Notes: generated by a model not told the origin, from the sequence alone. A DNA stretch of 64,000 nt from Anthropogastromicrobium sp050944455 (GCA_050944455.1 JBMNRC010000003.1:62001-126000), one strand, 5' to 3'; positions 49,549 to 58,664 are shown, counted from the first letter of the stretch. Numbers and translations are program-made.

Positions 49549-49577
49549 TTGACGGAAATACTGCCTGGTGATACGAT
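49549..49577 (+). promoter_or_regulatory. Promoter of murI
   Basis: TTGACG (49549-49554), 17 bp, TACGAT (49572-49577), directly after the long terminator. The leader to ATG 49711 is about 125 nt. Confidence 0.7.
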
Positions 49578-49710
49578 AAGAAAAGCGGATGGGCGCCAGG
49601 CCGGAAATCCGGCCGCGTTGGGAAATCCGGCAGGCCGTTTCCGCAGAATCTGGAAACCGGATGGCAGGATGCGCGGGGAAGAAAGACGCGTGTCAGCCTT
49701 GTGAGGAACT

Positions 49711-50505
49711 ATGTCTGATGAAAAATGCCGGCGGGATCTGCCGGTTGGCTTTTTTGACTCCGGGCTTGGGGGACTGAGCGTGCTCAAATCGGCACTGAAG
49801 ATTCTTCCCTCGGAAGATTACTATTATGTCGGTGATTCCGCCCATGCGCCGTATGGATCGCGTCCGGCCGGTGAAATCCGTGAGCTGACTTTTTCCTGCG
49901 TGGAAAAGATGAGGGAGCGCGGGATCAAAGCGCTGGTGATCGCCTGCAATACCGCGACCGCGGCGGCGGTCACACAGGTCAGGGAACGGTACCCGGAGAT
50001 GCCTGTCATCGGAATCGAGCCGGCGCTCAAGCCCGCCGTGGAGAGAAGCCGCGGCGGGCAGATCATCGTGATGGCTACGCTGATGACACTGCGGCAGCAG
50101 AAATTCAGAAATCTGCTTGATCAGTATGCCGGACGCGCATGGGTGACGCCGGTGCCCTGCGAGGGCCTGATGGAGTTTGTGGAGGAGGGAAACCTTAACG
50201 GCGCGGAACTGGACAGCTATTTCCACAGGCATCTGGATCCGGTGGCAACCGACCGGCTGGAATCCATTGTTCTCGGCTGCACGCACTACCCGTTCCTCAA
50301 AGGGCACCTGAGAAGATATTTCAGCGGGCGGAACATCGATCTGATTGACGGAAGCGACGGCACGGTGAGGGAACTCCGCCGCAGGCTTGAGGAAACCGGG
50401 CTTCTGCGGGAGACCGGACGGAAGGGAACAGTGGAAATTGAGAACACAGCCGGAGAGAAGATGATCGCAAGAAGCAGGAAGCTGCTGTCGCTTCCGACAG
50501 ACTGA
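49711..50505 (+). CDS. murI: Glutamate racemase
   Basis: Cofactor-independent racemase supplying D-glutamate for peptidoglycan, 264 residues. The catalytic cysteines are in VIACNTATAA (C79) and VLGCTHYPFL (C190). GFFDSGLGGLSVL at the N-terminus and the PYGSRPAGEI segment are diagnostic. ATG 49711 has GTGAGGAAC 8-10 bases upstream. The AI-2E transporter gene begins 47 bp after its stop with no terminator, so the two may share a transcript from the promoter at 49549. Confidence 0.95.
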   Translation: MSDEKCRRDLPVGFFDSGLGGLSVLKSALKILPSEDYYYVGDSAHAPYGSRPAGEIRELTFSCVEKMRERGIKALVIACNTATAAAVTQVRERYPEMPVIGIEPALKPAVERSRGGQIIVMATLMTLRQQKFRNLLDQYAGRAWVTPVPCEGLMEFVEEGNLNGAELDSYFHRHLDPVATDRLESIVLGCTHYPFLKGHLRRYFSGRNIDLIDGSDGTVRELRRRLEETGLLRETGRKGTVEIENTAGEKMIARSRKLLSLPTD

Positions 50506-50552
50506 ACACGGGCAGAGGCCTGATTTTCCGGGGGGGAGGGAAAAAAACAGCC

Positions 50553-51989
50553 ATGAAAAAATGGAAAAAGACCAAGTGGGCTGAATACACGGCGGCGCTG
50601 TGCGCAGCGGTGCTTTTCTACATGATTCTGGCGCATCTGCCGGGGATCTTCGGAGCAATCGGCACTTTTCTGGGATACATTTCCCCCGTTCTCTGGGGCG
50701 TGGTCATCGCCTACATCCTGATTCCGCTCGACCGGGTGTTTTCCGAACACCTTTTCAGAAAGGTTCCGGCAGCGCCGCGAAAGTACCTGTCTGTCGCGTT
50801 CTCCTGGATTCTCGTGATCGCTCTGATCATTCTTCTTCTGGTAGCCCTGATTCCCCAGCTGATCTCAACGATCTCAACGATGGTGGCAAATCTGGACACC
50901 TATTCGCAGACGATCCAGGACCTGACCGCGCAGCTGCAGGAATTTGCCGCTTCTCACAATGTCGACCTTTCAGGCCTCACCAATCTGACGGATGACCTGG
51001 TCGCGAACGCGGTGGAGTACATCAAAACCAACAGTGCGCAGATTCTCTCCGCGTCCTATGACGTCGGGGCGTCAATCTTCAACGGAGTGATTTCCTGCAT
51101 TCTCGCTGCATACTACATGGTCGGGAAAGACAAAATCGCAGGTTTCTTTTCCGGGCTTTTCCACGCGCTGATCCGGACGGAAAAACGCTACGAGAGTTCC
51201 GCGGCTTTCTGGAGAAAATGCAGCCGCATCCTTTCTGATTTCATCGGCGGGGATATTCTTGACGGGCTGATTGTCGGCACTGTCAATTTCCTCTTCATGC
51301 TGATTGCCAGAATGCCCGCCGCGGTGCTGATCTCCGTGATTGTCGGCGTTACCAACCTGGCGCCGACCTTCGGACCGATCGTCGGGGCAGTGATCGGCGC
51401 TTTCATCCTGGTGTGGGAGAATCCCTGGTACGCGCTGGCTTTCCTGATCTTTACGATCATCCTGCAGACGATCGACGGCTATGTGCTGAAACCGCGGCTT
51501 TTCAGCGCCACGATGGGCGTCCCCTCCGTCTGGATTCTGATCTGCATCATCGTCGGCGGGAGAATCTTCGGCGTTACGGGTGTGCTGCTTGCGATTCCTT
51601 TTGCCGCGATCTCCGATTATATTTATGAGAACATGGTTCTTACCGCGCTCAAAGAGCGAAAGAGAAGGTACGCGGCGAACCATCCGGGCGTGCAGATCAC
51701 CGGAGATCCGGGTTCCGAAGCCCGTGACCGGGCGGCAGGCGGTCCCGAAAACCCTGGTCCTGATCCGGCGGCGCCTGAAACCGCGGAAGCCGATTCCGGG
51801 ACTCCGGAAACCGTCGGGACCGATTCCGGGTCCAATGCCGAAGCTTCGGAAACTGCCCGGACGGATACCGGATCCGATCCCGATGAACGGGAATCCGCGG
51901 GCTCCGGTTCTCTGGACGAGATATCAGGAGGAATCCGGGCGTCGGATTCCGGAAGCGGCTCCGGTCCGGACGGAAAGCTTCCGGAATGA
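50553..51989 (+). CDS. AI-2E family membrane transporter
   Basis: A 478-residue membrane protein of the AI-2E (YdiK/PerM/TqsA) family with seven to eight hydrophobic segments. Typical parts are ISPVLWGVVIAYILIPLDRVF, DILDGLIVGTVNFLFMLIARMP, GVTNLAPTFGPIVGAVIGAF and LKPRLFSATMGVPSVWIL. Family members move autoinducer-2, sodium/protons or other solutes; the role here is not set. Residues from about 390 form an acidic Pro/Asp/Ser/Gly/Glu/Thr-rich tail with loose repeats such as ADSGTPETVGTDSG. ATG 50553 follows a GGGGGGGAGGG site. Confidence 0.9.
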   Translation: MKKWKKTKWAEYTAALCAAVLFYMILAHLPGIFGAIGTFLGYISPVLWGVVIAYILIPLDRVFSEHLFRKVPAAPRKYLSVAFSWILVIALIILLLVALIPQLISTISTMVANLDTYSQTIQDLTAQLQEFAASHNVDLSGLTNLTDDLVANAVEYIKTNSAQILSASYDVGASIFNGVISCILAAYYMVGKDKIAGFFSGLFHALIRTEKRYESSAAFWRKCSRILSDFIGGDILDGLIVGTVNFLFMLIARMPAAVLISVIVGVTNLAPTFGPIVGAVIGAFILVWENPWYALAFLIFTIILQTIDGYVLKPRLFSATMGVPSVWILICIIVGGRIFGVTGVLLAIPFAAISDYIYENMVLTALKERKRRYAANHPGVQITGDPGSEARDRAAGGPENPGPDPAAPETAEADSGTPETVGTDSGSNAEASETARTDTGSDPDERESAGSGSLDEISGGIRASDSGSGSGPDGKLPE

Positions 51990-52069
51990 CCACGGAAAGC
52001 GGCCAGGTAAACTGACTGACGCAGGACAGGTATGGTGCTGCCGCTTTCAGGACAGGATAACGGCAGGAA

Positions 52070-52116
52070 TAAAAAACCAAAAAGGGCAGCAGAACCGTTT
52101 TAAAGTTCTGCTGCCC
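52070..52116 (-). terminator. Terminator of gpmA (minus strand)
   Basis: GGGCAGCAGAAC/GTTCTGCTGCCC, a 12-bp stem (52084-52095 and 52105-52116). On the - strand it is followed by TTTTTGG and TTTTTT. It may also serve the convergent + strand gene. Confidence 0.82.
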
Positions 52117-52198
52117 CTGATTATATTGCGCTGTCCGGCGCACATTTCCGCGGTGGAGATTTCCGGTCCGCGGTTTTCTCTGTGGAAATGCTTTCAGG

Positions 52199-52945
52199 TT
52201 ATTTCGCTTTTCCCTGGTTTGCGACCGCCTGCATCTTCGCCTTGAGAGCTTCCTGGTCGCCGAGGTAATAATGGCGGATTACCTTGAAGTCGTCGTCGAA
52301 CTCGTAAACCAGCGGAGTTCCGGTCGGAATGTTGACGCTGACGATCTCTTCGGCGGAGAGGTTGTCAAAATATTTGACCAGGGCGCGGAGGGAATTGCCG
52401 TGAGCGGCGATGATCACGCGTTTGCCGGCTTTCATGTCCTTTTTGATGACATTCTCGAAGAACGGGACGACACGCTCGATCGTTGTCTCCAGGCTTTCGT
52501 TCTGAGGGAGAAGAGCCGGATCCACGTCGCGGTACATCGGCTGCTTTTTCGCGCTGCGCTCATCGTCATCGGAGAGAGCCGGCGGCTTTACGTCGAAAGA
52601 ACGTCTCCAGATCTTGACCTGCTCCTCACCGTACTTCTGCGCGGTCTCGGACTTGTTCAGTCCCTGAAGGGCTCCGTAGTGGCGCTCATTCAGCCTCCAG
52701 GACTTGACGACAGGGAGCCAGTTGCGGTCCATCTCATCAAGAATGTGATTGAGCGTGTGAATCGCTCTCTTGAGGTAGGAAGTATAGCAGACGTCGAAAT
52801 CATAGCCCTCGGCTTTCAGGAGCCTTCCGGCTGCCTTTGCCTCCTCGTGGCCCTTTTCGCTCAGATCGACATCGGTCCAGCCGGTGAAAAGATTCAGCTT
52901 GTTCCACTCGCTCTCGCCATGTCTTACCAGAACCAGTTTCATCAT
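52199..52945 (-). CDS. gpmA: 2,3-bisphosphoglycerate-dependent phosphoglycerate mutase
   Basis: Glycolytic enzyme interconverting 3- and 2-phosphoglycerate, 248 residues. The phosphohistidine motif LVLVRHGESEWNKLNLFTGW is at the N-terminus, the second His in IIAAHGNSLRAL, and RLNERHYGALQGLNK is diagnostic of the cofactor-dependent class. The start may be the first or second of two adjacent ATGs (52945 or 52942); AAAGGAAAAG precedes them on the - strand. It is a monocistronic minus-strand unit with a promoter back-to-back with that of the cda operon and a strong terminator. Confidence 0.95.
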   Translation of the reverse strand: MMKLVLVRHGESEWNKLNLFTGWTDVDLSEKGHEEAKAAGRLLKAEGYDFDVCYTSYLKRAIHTLNHILDEMDRNWLPVVKSWRLNERHYGALQGLNKSETAQKYGEEQVKIWRRSFDVKPPALSDDDERSAKKQPMYRDVDPALLPQNESLETTIERVVPFFENVIKKDMKAGKRVIIAAHGNSLRALVKYFDNLSAEEIVSVNIPTGTPLVYEFDDDFKVIRHYYLGDQEALKAKMQAVANQGKAK

Positions 52946-52990
52946 AATGGCACTTTTCCTTTCTTTGCCGGCTTATTCCGGCCTCTGAAA

Positions 52991-53019
52991 AGAATAGCAT
53001 ATCCAGCCTGAAAAGTCCA
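52991..53019 (-). promoter_or_regulatory. Promoter of gpmA
   Basis: On the - strand TGGACT (53019-53014), 17 bp, TATTCT (52996-52991). Its -35 lies only 11 bp from the -35 of the divergent cda-operon promoter. Confidence 0.55.
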
Positions 53020-53030
53020 TAGTCAGCGGG

Positions 53031-53060
53031 CTGACAAACAAAGCCCATGTGTGATATACT
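53031..53060 (+). promoter_or_regulatory. Promoter of the cda operon
   Basis: CTGACA (53031-53036), 18 bp, TATACT (53055-53060) with TG at 53052-53053 as extended -10. Leader about 120 nt, GC-rich, with GGAGGAAAGC before ATG 53189. Confidence 0.7.
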
Positions 53061-53188
53061 GAAAGCGCGGAAGATTCTCCGCCCTGCCCGGCGCATCGGG
53101 CGGAAAAGGCCGGAACGCCTTCCGGGGGGAAGCCGGAACTCCGGCGCATGCGCCGGCGCGGACAGACGGGACACAGAGGGAGGAAAGC

Positions 53189-53650
53189 ATGATCAACCGG
53201 GAGAAGACAGAACTGATGAACCGTGCCGCTCTCTGTGACGCGCAGGCGAAGCGGGGAGAAAAAAGCATAGCGCGGTGGCGCCGCCGGGATTATCTTGCGG
53301 TTCATTTATTTCTGGCCTGGTGTTCGGCAACAGCGGCTTACGCCTGCCTGTTTGCGCTCTGGGGGCTTTATGAAGCCGGAAGGATGGCGGAGGAGACTAT
53401 TTCCCGTTCTTTTCTCAGCCGCAGCGCTGAAGCCTGTCTTCTGGTCTATCTGGTTTACATCATCATCATGATGCTGATTTATCACCATATCTATTCGGAG
53501 AGATACCGCAGGGCGCGGGCATGGCAGCGCGGAAGCCAGCATGCCCTTGAGGCGCTGGAACTATGGTATGAGAAAAACGACCGCGATTCCGGAACAGAAA
53601 CCGCGGCGGAAGCGGAAAGGGACGGCGGGATAAATGATCACACTGCTTGA
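53189..53650 (+). CDS. Uncharacterised small membrane protein, first gene of the cda operon
   Basis: A 153-residue protein I do not recognise. A basic N-terminal stretch (MINREKTELMNRAAL, then RWRRRDY) precedes two hydrophobic helices (about residues 37-62 and 79-97: VHLFLAWCSATAAYACLFALW and ACLLVYLVYIIIMMLIYHHI). A charged C-terminal helix ends in Glu/Ala-rich sequence. Both termini are predicted cytoplasmic. ATG 53189 follows AGAGGGAGGAAAGC. Its 3' end overlaps the next gene by 17 bases. It is the first gene after the promoter that also serves cdaA and cdaR. Confidence 0.75.
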   Translation: MINREKTELMNRAALCDAQAKRGEKSIARWRRRDYLAVHLFLAWCSATAAYACLFALWGLYEAGRMAEETISRSFLSRSAEACLLVYLVYIIIMMLIYHHIYSERYRRARAWQRGSQHALEALELWYEKNDRDSGTETAAEAERDGGINDHTA

Positions 53651-54683
53651 AATCAGGGAAAAAATCGCCGCCTTTTACGGAAAATACCAGAAGGCGATCT
53701 CCGCTGCCTGCCGGTTCGCCATCGCTTTCGCAGTCTTTCTGGTGATTCTTCTGCAGCTCAGCACCCAGTCCGGGTGGCAGATCCTTCTCACGGCTCTCAT
53801 TCCCGCGGCTCTGTGTGTGTTTCTGCCGTATTCGGCGATCAGTGTTTTTGCGGTAGTGTTGATGGTTGTCCTGGCCTGGGTTCTCGACACCGGTGTTGGG
53901 ATTGCCATGCTCCTGATCACGCTGGCTGTGATTCTCCTGTATTTTGTCTTCAGGCCGGAATACGGTTTTCTGGCCGGCTTCTCCATGTTTTTATGCATGG
54001 CCGGTATCCCGGCGTCGCTGCCCGCTTCTGCCGGGCTTCTCTGCGGCCCGACAGCGCTGATCCCTATGCTGATCGGAGTGGTTTATTACGACTGTACATC
54101 CGTCATCCGGGCGAATTTCAGCGCGCTCTCCTCATACAGCACAACGATGAGCGAGACGGAAAAGATCGCCTATTTTCTTGAGGGGTGTCTTTCCAACAGC
54201 AGGGCAATGACTATTGCGGCGGCGCTTTCCGCCTCGTTCCTGACGGTATGGACCATCCGCAGAAGACCCGGCCCGAGATCGGCCGGGGTTGCGGTCGCTT
54301 TCGGGACGATTGTCTACATTCTCGCGGTGCTGGCCGCGAATGTCCTTTTCTCGGTATTCATCGATACGCCGGGCCTGGTAGCGGGCTGTGTGACCGGAAC
54401 AGCGGCTGCTGTGCTGATCACGTTCCTCAGGCTCTCGGTGGACAGCAGCATGACTGAGCTGCTGGAATACGAGGATGAGGATTATCACTATTATGTAAAG
54501 GCTGTCCCGAAACTCAAGGTTGAGCAGCAGTCGCTGAAAGTCACGAGAATCACGAATGAGGACGAGCCTCTCGGCGCCGACGATTTCCCGCAGCCGGATA
54601 ACAGCGGACAGCCGGAATCTTCCGGCGGCAGTTCCGGCGGGACGGAAATTCCGGAGCCGCCCGGGAAAGAAGAAGGAGAGTGA
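53634..54683 (+). CDS. Uncharacterised polytopic membrane protein preceding cdaA
   Basis: A 349-residue protein with about eight to nine hydrophobic segments in residues 20-270, for example ISVFAVVLMVVLAWVLDTG and GLVAGCVTGTAAAVLITFLR. A cytoplasmic-looking acidic/Pro/Gly/Ser-rich tail follows (LLEYEDEDYHYYVKAVPKLKVEQ, then SSGGSSGGTEIPEPPG). I cannot place it in a known family. ATG 53634 lies inside the end of the preceding gene (17-base overlap) with GGACGGCGGGAT upstream, so translation is likely coupled. The cdaA GTG follows its stop by 4 bases. That tight packing suggests a role with CdaA or in envelope or osmotic homeostasis; this is inference. Confidence 0.75.
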   Translation: MITLLEIREKIAAFYGKYQKAISAACRFAIAFAVFLVILLQLSTQSGWQILLTALIPAALCVFLPYSAISVFAVVLMVVLAWVLDTGVGIAMLLITLAVILLYFVFRPEYGFLAGFSMFLCMAGIPASLPASAGLLCGPTALIPMLIGVVYYDCTSVIRANFSALSSYSTTMSETEKIAYFLEGCLSNSRAMTIAAALSASFLTVWTIRRRPGPRSAGVAVAFGTIVYILAVLAANVLFSVFIDTPGLVAGCVTGTAAAVLITFLRLSVDSSMTELLEYEDEDYHYYVKAVPKLKVEQQSLKVTRITNEDEPLGADDFPQPDNSGQPESSGGSSGGTEIPEPPGKEEGE

Positions 54684-54687
54684 GACG

Positions 54688-55587
54688 GTGGAACTCATTG
54701 AAGAGTATATTCTTATTCCGTTCAGCTCTATCGGCGTCAATGATATCATTGAAATCTGCTTATTCACGTTCCTGATCTATCACCTGATCGCGTGGATCCA
54801 GCGCACGCGCGCCTGGGCGCTTCTCCGCGGCGCGCTGATGCTTGTGCTTTTCTACCTTGCGGCGTCGCTTCTTCACCTGAACAATCTTCTGTATCTGTTC
54901 CGGTACCTGGCTTCCTACATCCTGATCGGCCTGATAGTGATTTTCCAGCCGGAAATCCGGAAGGCTCTCGAGCAGCTCGGACGGCAGACGCGGCTGTCCC
55001 GGATTTTTTCCTTCGGCCTGGACAGCAGGCGGCAGTCCACCTGGTATTCGGATCAGGTGGCGGACGACGTGACCACCGCGGCTTACGCGCTTTCCAAAAC
55101 GAGAACCGGCGCTCTGATAGTCCTGGAGCGAAACATTCTGCTGAACGACTATGTCGCGACTGGCATCATGATGAACGCGGACATCAGCCCGGAGCTTCTG
55201 GAGCAGATTTTCGAACACAACACGCCTCTCCATGACGGAGCCGTGATTATACGGGAAAATAAAATCCTGTCTGCCACCTGTTATCTTCCGATGTCCGCCA
55301 ATATGCACATCAGCAAGGAACTGGGGACAAGGCACAGGGCCGGACTCGGGATCAGTGAAGTGTCGGACTGCATTACGGTGATTGTGTCCGAGGAAACCGG
55401 AGCGGTCACGATCGCCCTGGGAGGCAGGCTGATCCGGAATCTCCGACAGGACGAGTTCCGAAGAATCCTTGCCAGGGAACAGAAAAAGGGAAATCCGGAC
55501 GTCGGGATGAAGGACAGGGCCGGGGAGCCGGACACAAAGGAAAACGCGGCCGGAACTGCAAACGGGGAGGGCGCCAATGAAAAATAA
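54688..55587 (+). CDS. cdaA: Diadenylate cyclase CdaA (c-di-AMP synthase)
   Basis: Membrane-anchored DAC-domain enzyme joining two ATP into c-di-AMP, 299 residues. Three N-terminal helices (residues about 14-90) precede the DAC domain, with active-site DGA in PLHDGAVII (D183) and RHR in GTRHRAGLGISE (215-217). An acidic tail of about 35 residues follows the usual end. The GTG start at 54688 is supported by AGAAGGAG 9 bases upstream and by the VELIEEYILIPFSSIGVNDIIEI beginning, although the frame is open earlier. It overlaps cdaR by 11 bases. Classical glmM is not next in the cluster; two unknown membrane genes lie upstream. Confidence 0.95.
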   Translation: MELIEEYILIPFSSIGVNDIIEICLFTFLIYHLIAWIQRTRAWALLRGALMLVLFYLAASLLHLNNLLYLFRYLASYILIGLIVIFQPEIRKALEQLGRQTRLSRIFSFGLDSRRQSTWYSDQVADDVTTAAYALSKTRTGALIVLERNILLNDYVATGIMMNADISPELLEQIFEHNTPLHDGAVIIRENKILSATCYLPMSANMHISKELGTRHRAGLGISEVSDCITVIVSEETGAVTIALGGRLIRNLRQDEFRRILAREQKKGNPDVGMKDRAGEPDTKENAAGTANGEGANEK

Positions 55588-57091
55588 AATCAGGTCGTTC
55601 TTCACCACAAATCTTCTGCTGAAAATTCTGGCGCTGCTGCTCGGCGTGCTCCTTTGGCTGTTTCTGACGAACATGCAGGACCCGAGCGTGACCAGGACGG
55701 TTTCGGTGCCGATAACCTACGACAGCACCTGGCTGACGGAGAACGGATACACGGTGCTTTCAGCCCCGTCGTCAGTAACTCTCTCAGTTACATTGCGGCG
55801 CAGCAATGTATCCAGGCTCAGCTCGGACGATTTTACCGCAACAGTCGATCTGCAGGAATATCTGGGCGGTGAAATCAACGAGGCGCCGGAAGTCACCCGG
55901 TTCAACCTGGTCGTCACCCGCGATTCCTCTGCGACCTATATCGAATCGTGGGATTTCCAGAGAAACCAGGGAAGCTATGTGGAGGCGGTCATTGACACCA
56001 TCAAAACCACTTCCTACCGGGTGCAGTTTTATCTGAGCGGAGACGCGCCGTCCGGCTATACCGCAGTGAATTTCACTGCGGACCCGTCGGTTGTCTCGGT
56101 CACCGGTCCTACCAGCGACTTTGCGTCGCTGAGCTCGGTTCAGGCCGTTGTCGACCTGACCCAGATTGAAACCGATTCTTCCAGCTGGTCCCAGGAATGC
56201 ACCCTGATGATGTGCGACGGGAACGGGAATGAACTCACGGACACAGGACTGACCCTCAGCCAGGAGACAGTCACGGTCACCATGGACCTGAACCAGACCA
56301 AGGAAGTCGGAGTGAGCATCACCGGATACAGCGGCGAGCCGGCTGCGGGATACGGCTGCAGCAATTTCGATTACTCGCCCAAGACGGTGCAGATCACGGG
56401 GTCGACAACGGCGCTGGCAAATGTATCTTCCATCACTATCCCCAAGACCGTTCTCGATATATCCGGTGTGAGCGAGGATACGACCATCACTGTCAATGCA
56501 GCTGACTATCTTCCGTCCGACGTGTCGCTTGCCGACGGCGAGTCGGGGGAGATCACGGTAGAGTTCAGGATCAGCCAGCTGGAGGAGAGGACGTTTACGA
56601 TCGATACCTCCGTCTTTACCTTCACCGGAACCAGCGACTCCTATGATTACGAGATCGTCACGGATACCGTCGACATCGTCCTGTCAGCTTTCAGCGAGGA
56701 CCTCGATTCGTTCAGCGAGGACAGCGCGAACCTATCCGGAACCATCAATGTATCCGGTCTGGTGCCGTCCGCCGATCCGCAGGAGGTGACAGTTCTGATC
56801 TCAGTCGCTTCCCAGTATTCCCTGGAGAGCGAAGTGAAGGTAGACGTCCTGGTCTCTGAAAAATCCGATGCTTCCGCGGAAACTTCCGGGACGGCTGAGG
56901 ATACCACAGCAGCGGCTGAAACCCAGACGGCCGCAGCTGAAACCCAGACGGCCGCGGCCGAAACCCAGACGGCAGCTGAGACCCAGACGGCAGCTGAAAC
57001 CCAGACGGCGGAGTCTGAAATCCAGGAAGCGTTTTCCGAAGCGGAGACGTCTGAGAACGGACGGACAGCTTCCGGATCGGACACAACTTGA
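55577..57091 (+). CDS. cdaR: YbbR-domain protein CdaR, regulator of CdaA
   Basis: A 504-residue protein with an N-terminal signal anchor (LLLKILALLLGVLLWLFLTN, residues about 13-32) and an extracytoplasmic region of about four YbbR-type beta repeats (each with a V-x-V..Y/D..P pattern, such as VPITYDSTWLTENGYTVLSAP and VGVSITGYSGEPAAGY). CdaR binds and modulates CdaA. The C-terminus carries tandem Ala-Glu-Thr-Gln repeats (AAAETQT and AAETQT; DNA 56911-57009), longer than in typical CdaR. ATG 55577 lies in the last codons of cdaA with GGGGAGGGCGCC upstream, so the two are translationally coupled. Confidence 0.92.
   Translation: MKNKIRSFFTTNLLLKILALLLGVLLWLFLTNMQDPSVTRTVSVPITYDSTWLTENGYTVLSAPSSVTLSVTLRRSNVSRLSSDDFTATVDLQEYLGGEINEAPEVTRFNLVVTRDSSATYIESWDFQRNQGSYVEAVIDTIKTTSYRVQFYLSGDAPSGYTAVNFTADPSVVSVTGPTSDFASLSSVQAVVDLTQIETDSSSWSQECTLMMCDGNGNELTDTGLTLSQETVTVTMDLNQTKEVGVSITGYSGEPAAGYGCSNFDYSPKTVQITGSTTALANVSSITIPKTVLDISGVSEDTTITVNAADYLPSDVSLADGESGEITVEFRISQLEERTFTIDTSVFTFTGTSDSYDYEIVTDTVDIVLSAFSEDLDSFSEDSANLSGTINVSGLVPSADPQEVTVLISVASQYSLESEVKVDVLVSEKSDASAETSGTAEDTTAAAETQTAAAETQTAAAETQTAAETQTAAETQTAESEIQEAFSEAETSENGRTASGSDTT
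56911..57009 (+). repeat. Coding minisatellite in cdaR (GCxGCxGAAACCCAGACG units)
   Basis: Five tandem units of 18-21 bp encode AAAETQT or AAETQT in the C-terminal tail of CdaR. Unit lengths differ by one codon, as expected from slippage or unequal exchange. Confidence 0.8.
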
Positions 57092-57155
57092 AACAGCTGC
57101 GGGAGTTCCCGCCGGATAAGCGCGGCGGCAGCCCTGCGGCGGGAGGGTAACCCTG

Positions 57156-58664
57156 ATGAATAAAAAACTGCTGGCGGAACTTCTGATTCCCGCCGGAATC
57201 TGGCTTGCCGGCACTGGGATCGGAGCTGTTCTGGCCCCGGCATATCCTGTCGGATCAGGAATCGCTATCATCGTTTTTTCCGCAGCAGCCGGCCTGTGGT
57301 TTCTGGTATATGACAGAAGCATCGTTTCCTTCCGCTTCCTTCTGACGCTGTCCTGGGGGGTGGGAGAAGGCATGGCGGCAATGCGGCTCAGCCGACTGAT
57401 GAAGCCCTGGACATGGATGTCCTGGGCTTCATTTCTGCTGTTCTACCTGGCATGGCTGTCCGGCTTTTTCGCGGCTGAGACTGTCCTGGAAAGAAAGAAC
57501 ACTGTCCGGGCAAGAAAGAGCAGCCGGTCCTTCTCTGAGGAAGCGGAAGGCCTCACGGAACCGGATCACTCTGAGAGCCGGACAGTGAAAGACAAAGCGG
57601 ATATCCGCGCGGACGCGATCTCTCCCCGGGCAAGCCATAGGCTTTTTGCGTCCATTCTCCTCATCACGGCGGTATCTGCGGCCTGCTTTGCCGCGGAGGC
57701 TCTGATTCTGGGATATATTCCCGCCTTCTCGGAGGAAACGCATGCCTATAACTACTTCCATATCACGGGAGTGCATTATTTCACGGTGAGCGGATGCCTG
57801 GTTCCGGGCCTTGCGGCGGCCTGGTTTCTCTCAGGCGGCGGAACCGTGAGGAGACAGCGGGCGGCAGTTCTCGTCTGCTGTCTGGCGGCTCTTGCGGTAC
57901 CGGTGCTGTCGCTTTCCAAATTTGACCTTGCAGTAGGCGTAATTCTTCCCATCACGGTCTGGCTTGTCATGAGGCCGTCGCTCCCGGTGAAAAAGATTGC
58001 GGCTGTGCTGGCAGCAGCGGCGGTCCTTCTCGCGGCAGCCGCGGTTTATACGACCGTCAGCCGGCATTATGAACCCGGCTATATTGATTCGATTTTTGAG
58101 ATGCGCGACAGCGGGACGCCGGTTTCACTCCAGTACCTGTACATGTATGTGTCGAACAATTACGCCAACTTCAACGAGCTGACCATGCAGATCCGGGACG
58201 GACAGCTCACCTGGACGCACGGGCTGCGCCAGCTCTTTCCTCTGTTCGCGTTCACCGGCCTGAAGTTCACCATGCCGGAGCTGGTGTCTTTCCCGATCGC
58301 GGTGACAAAAACCGAGCTCAACACCCTGACGATCATCTATGACGCCTATTATGATTTCGGGCTCGCCGGCGTGACAGGCTTCGGCCTGATTTTCGGCGCG
58401 GCCTGCGCCGCAATCCGCCGGGCGGGGAAGTCCGGCAGTCCGGTCGCGGCCTTCCTGTACGCGGAGACTGCGCTCTACGCGTCCCTTTCCTTCTTTTCAG
58501 CCTGGTTTTCGGTGCCGACGACCTGGTTCTGGTACGGCATCACCTTTCTGGTCTGGCTCGCCGTCCGCGGAGCGGACCGGAAGAGGAAGCGCGGAAAGAG
58601 CGGGAAGGACAGCGCCGCTCATCCGTCCGGACAGCCTGCGGGGCAGGCGCCAGGGTTGCATTGA
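57156..58664 (+). CDS. O-antigen/oligosaccharide repeat-unit polymerase-like membrane protein
   Basis: A 502-residue polytopic membrane protein with about twelve hydrophobic segments and a long extracellular-type loop (about residues 307-370: HYEPGYIDSIFEMRDSG, then YVSNNYANFNELTMQIRDG). This is the layout of Wzy-type oligosaccharide polymerases, including the YVSNNYANF pattern seen in several of that family. A charged loop around residues 115-155 (ERKNTVRARKSSRSFSEEAEG) is hydrophilic and variable. ATG 57156 follows GCGGGAGGGTAACCC. It lies 64 bp after cdaR with no terminator and before the glycosyltransferase/exporter genes. The polymer is unknown. Confidence 0.78.
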   Translation: MNKKLLAELLIPAGIWLAGTGIGAVLAPAYPVGSGIAIIVFSAAAGLWFLVYDRSIVSFRFLLTLSWGVGEGMAAMRLSRLMKPWTWMSWASFLLFYLAWLSGFFAAETVLERKNTVRARKSSRSFSEEAEGLTEPDHSESRTVKDKADIRADAISPRASHRLFASILLITAVSAACFAAEALILGYIPAFSEETHAYNYFHITGVHYFTVSGCLVPGLAAAWFLSGGGTVRRQRAAVLVCCLAALAVPVLSLSKFDLAVGVILPITVWLVMRPSLPVKKIAAVLAAAAVLLAAAAVYTTVSRHYEPGYIDSIFEMRDSGTPVSLQYLYMYVSNNYANFNELTMQIRDGQLTWTHGLRQLFPLFAFTGLKFTMPELVSFPIAVTKTELNTLTIIYDAYYDFGLAGVTGFGLIFGAACAAIRRAGKSGSPVAAFLYAETALYASLSFFSAWFSVPTTWFWYGITFLVWLAVRGADRKRKRGKSGKDSAAHPSGQPAGQAPGLH

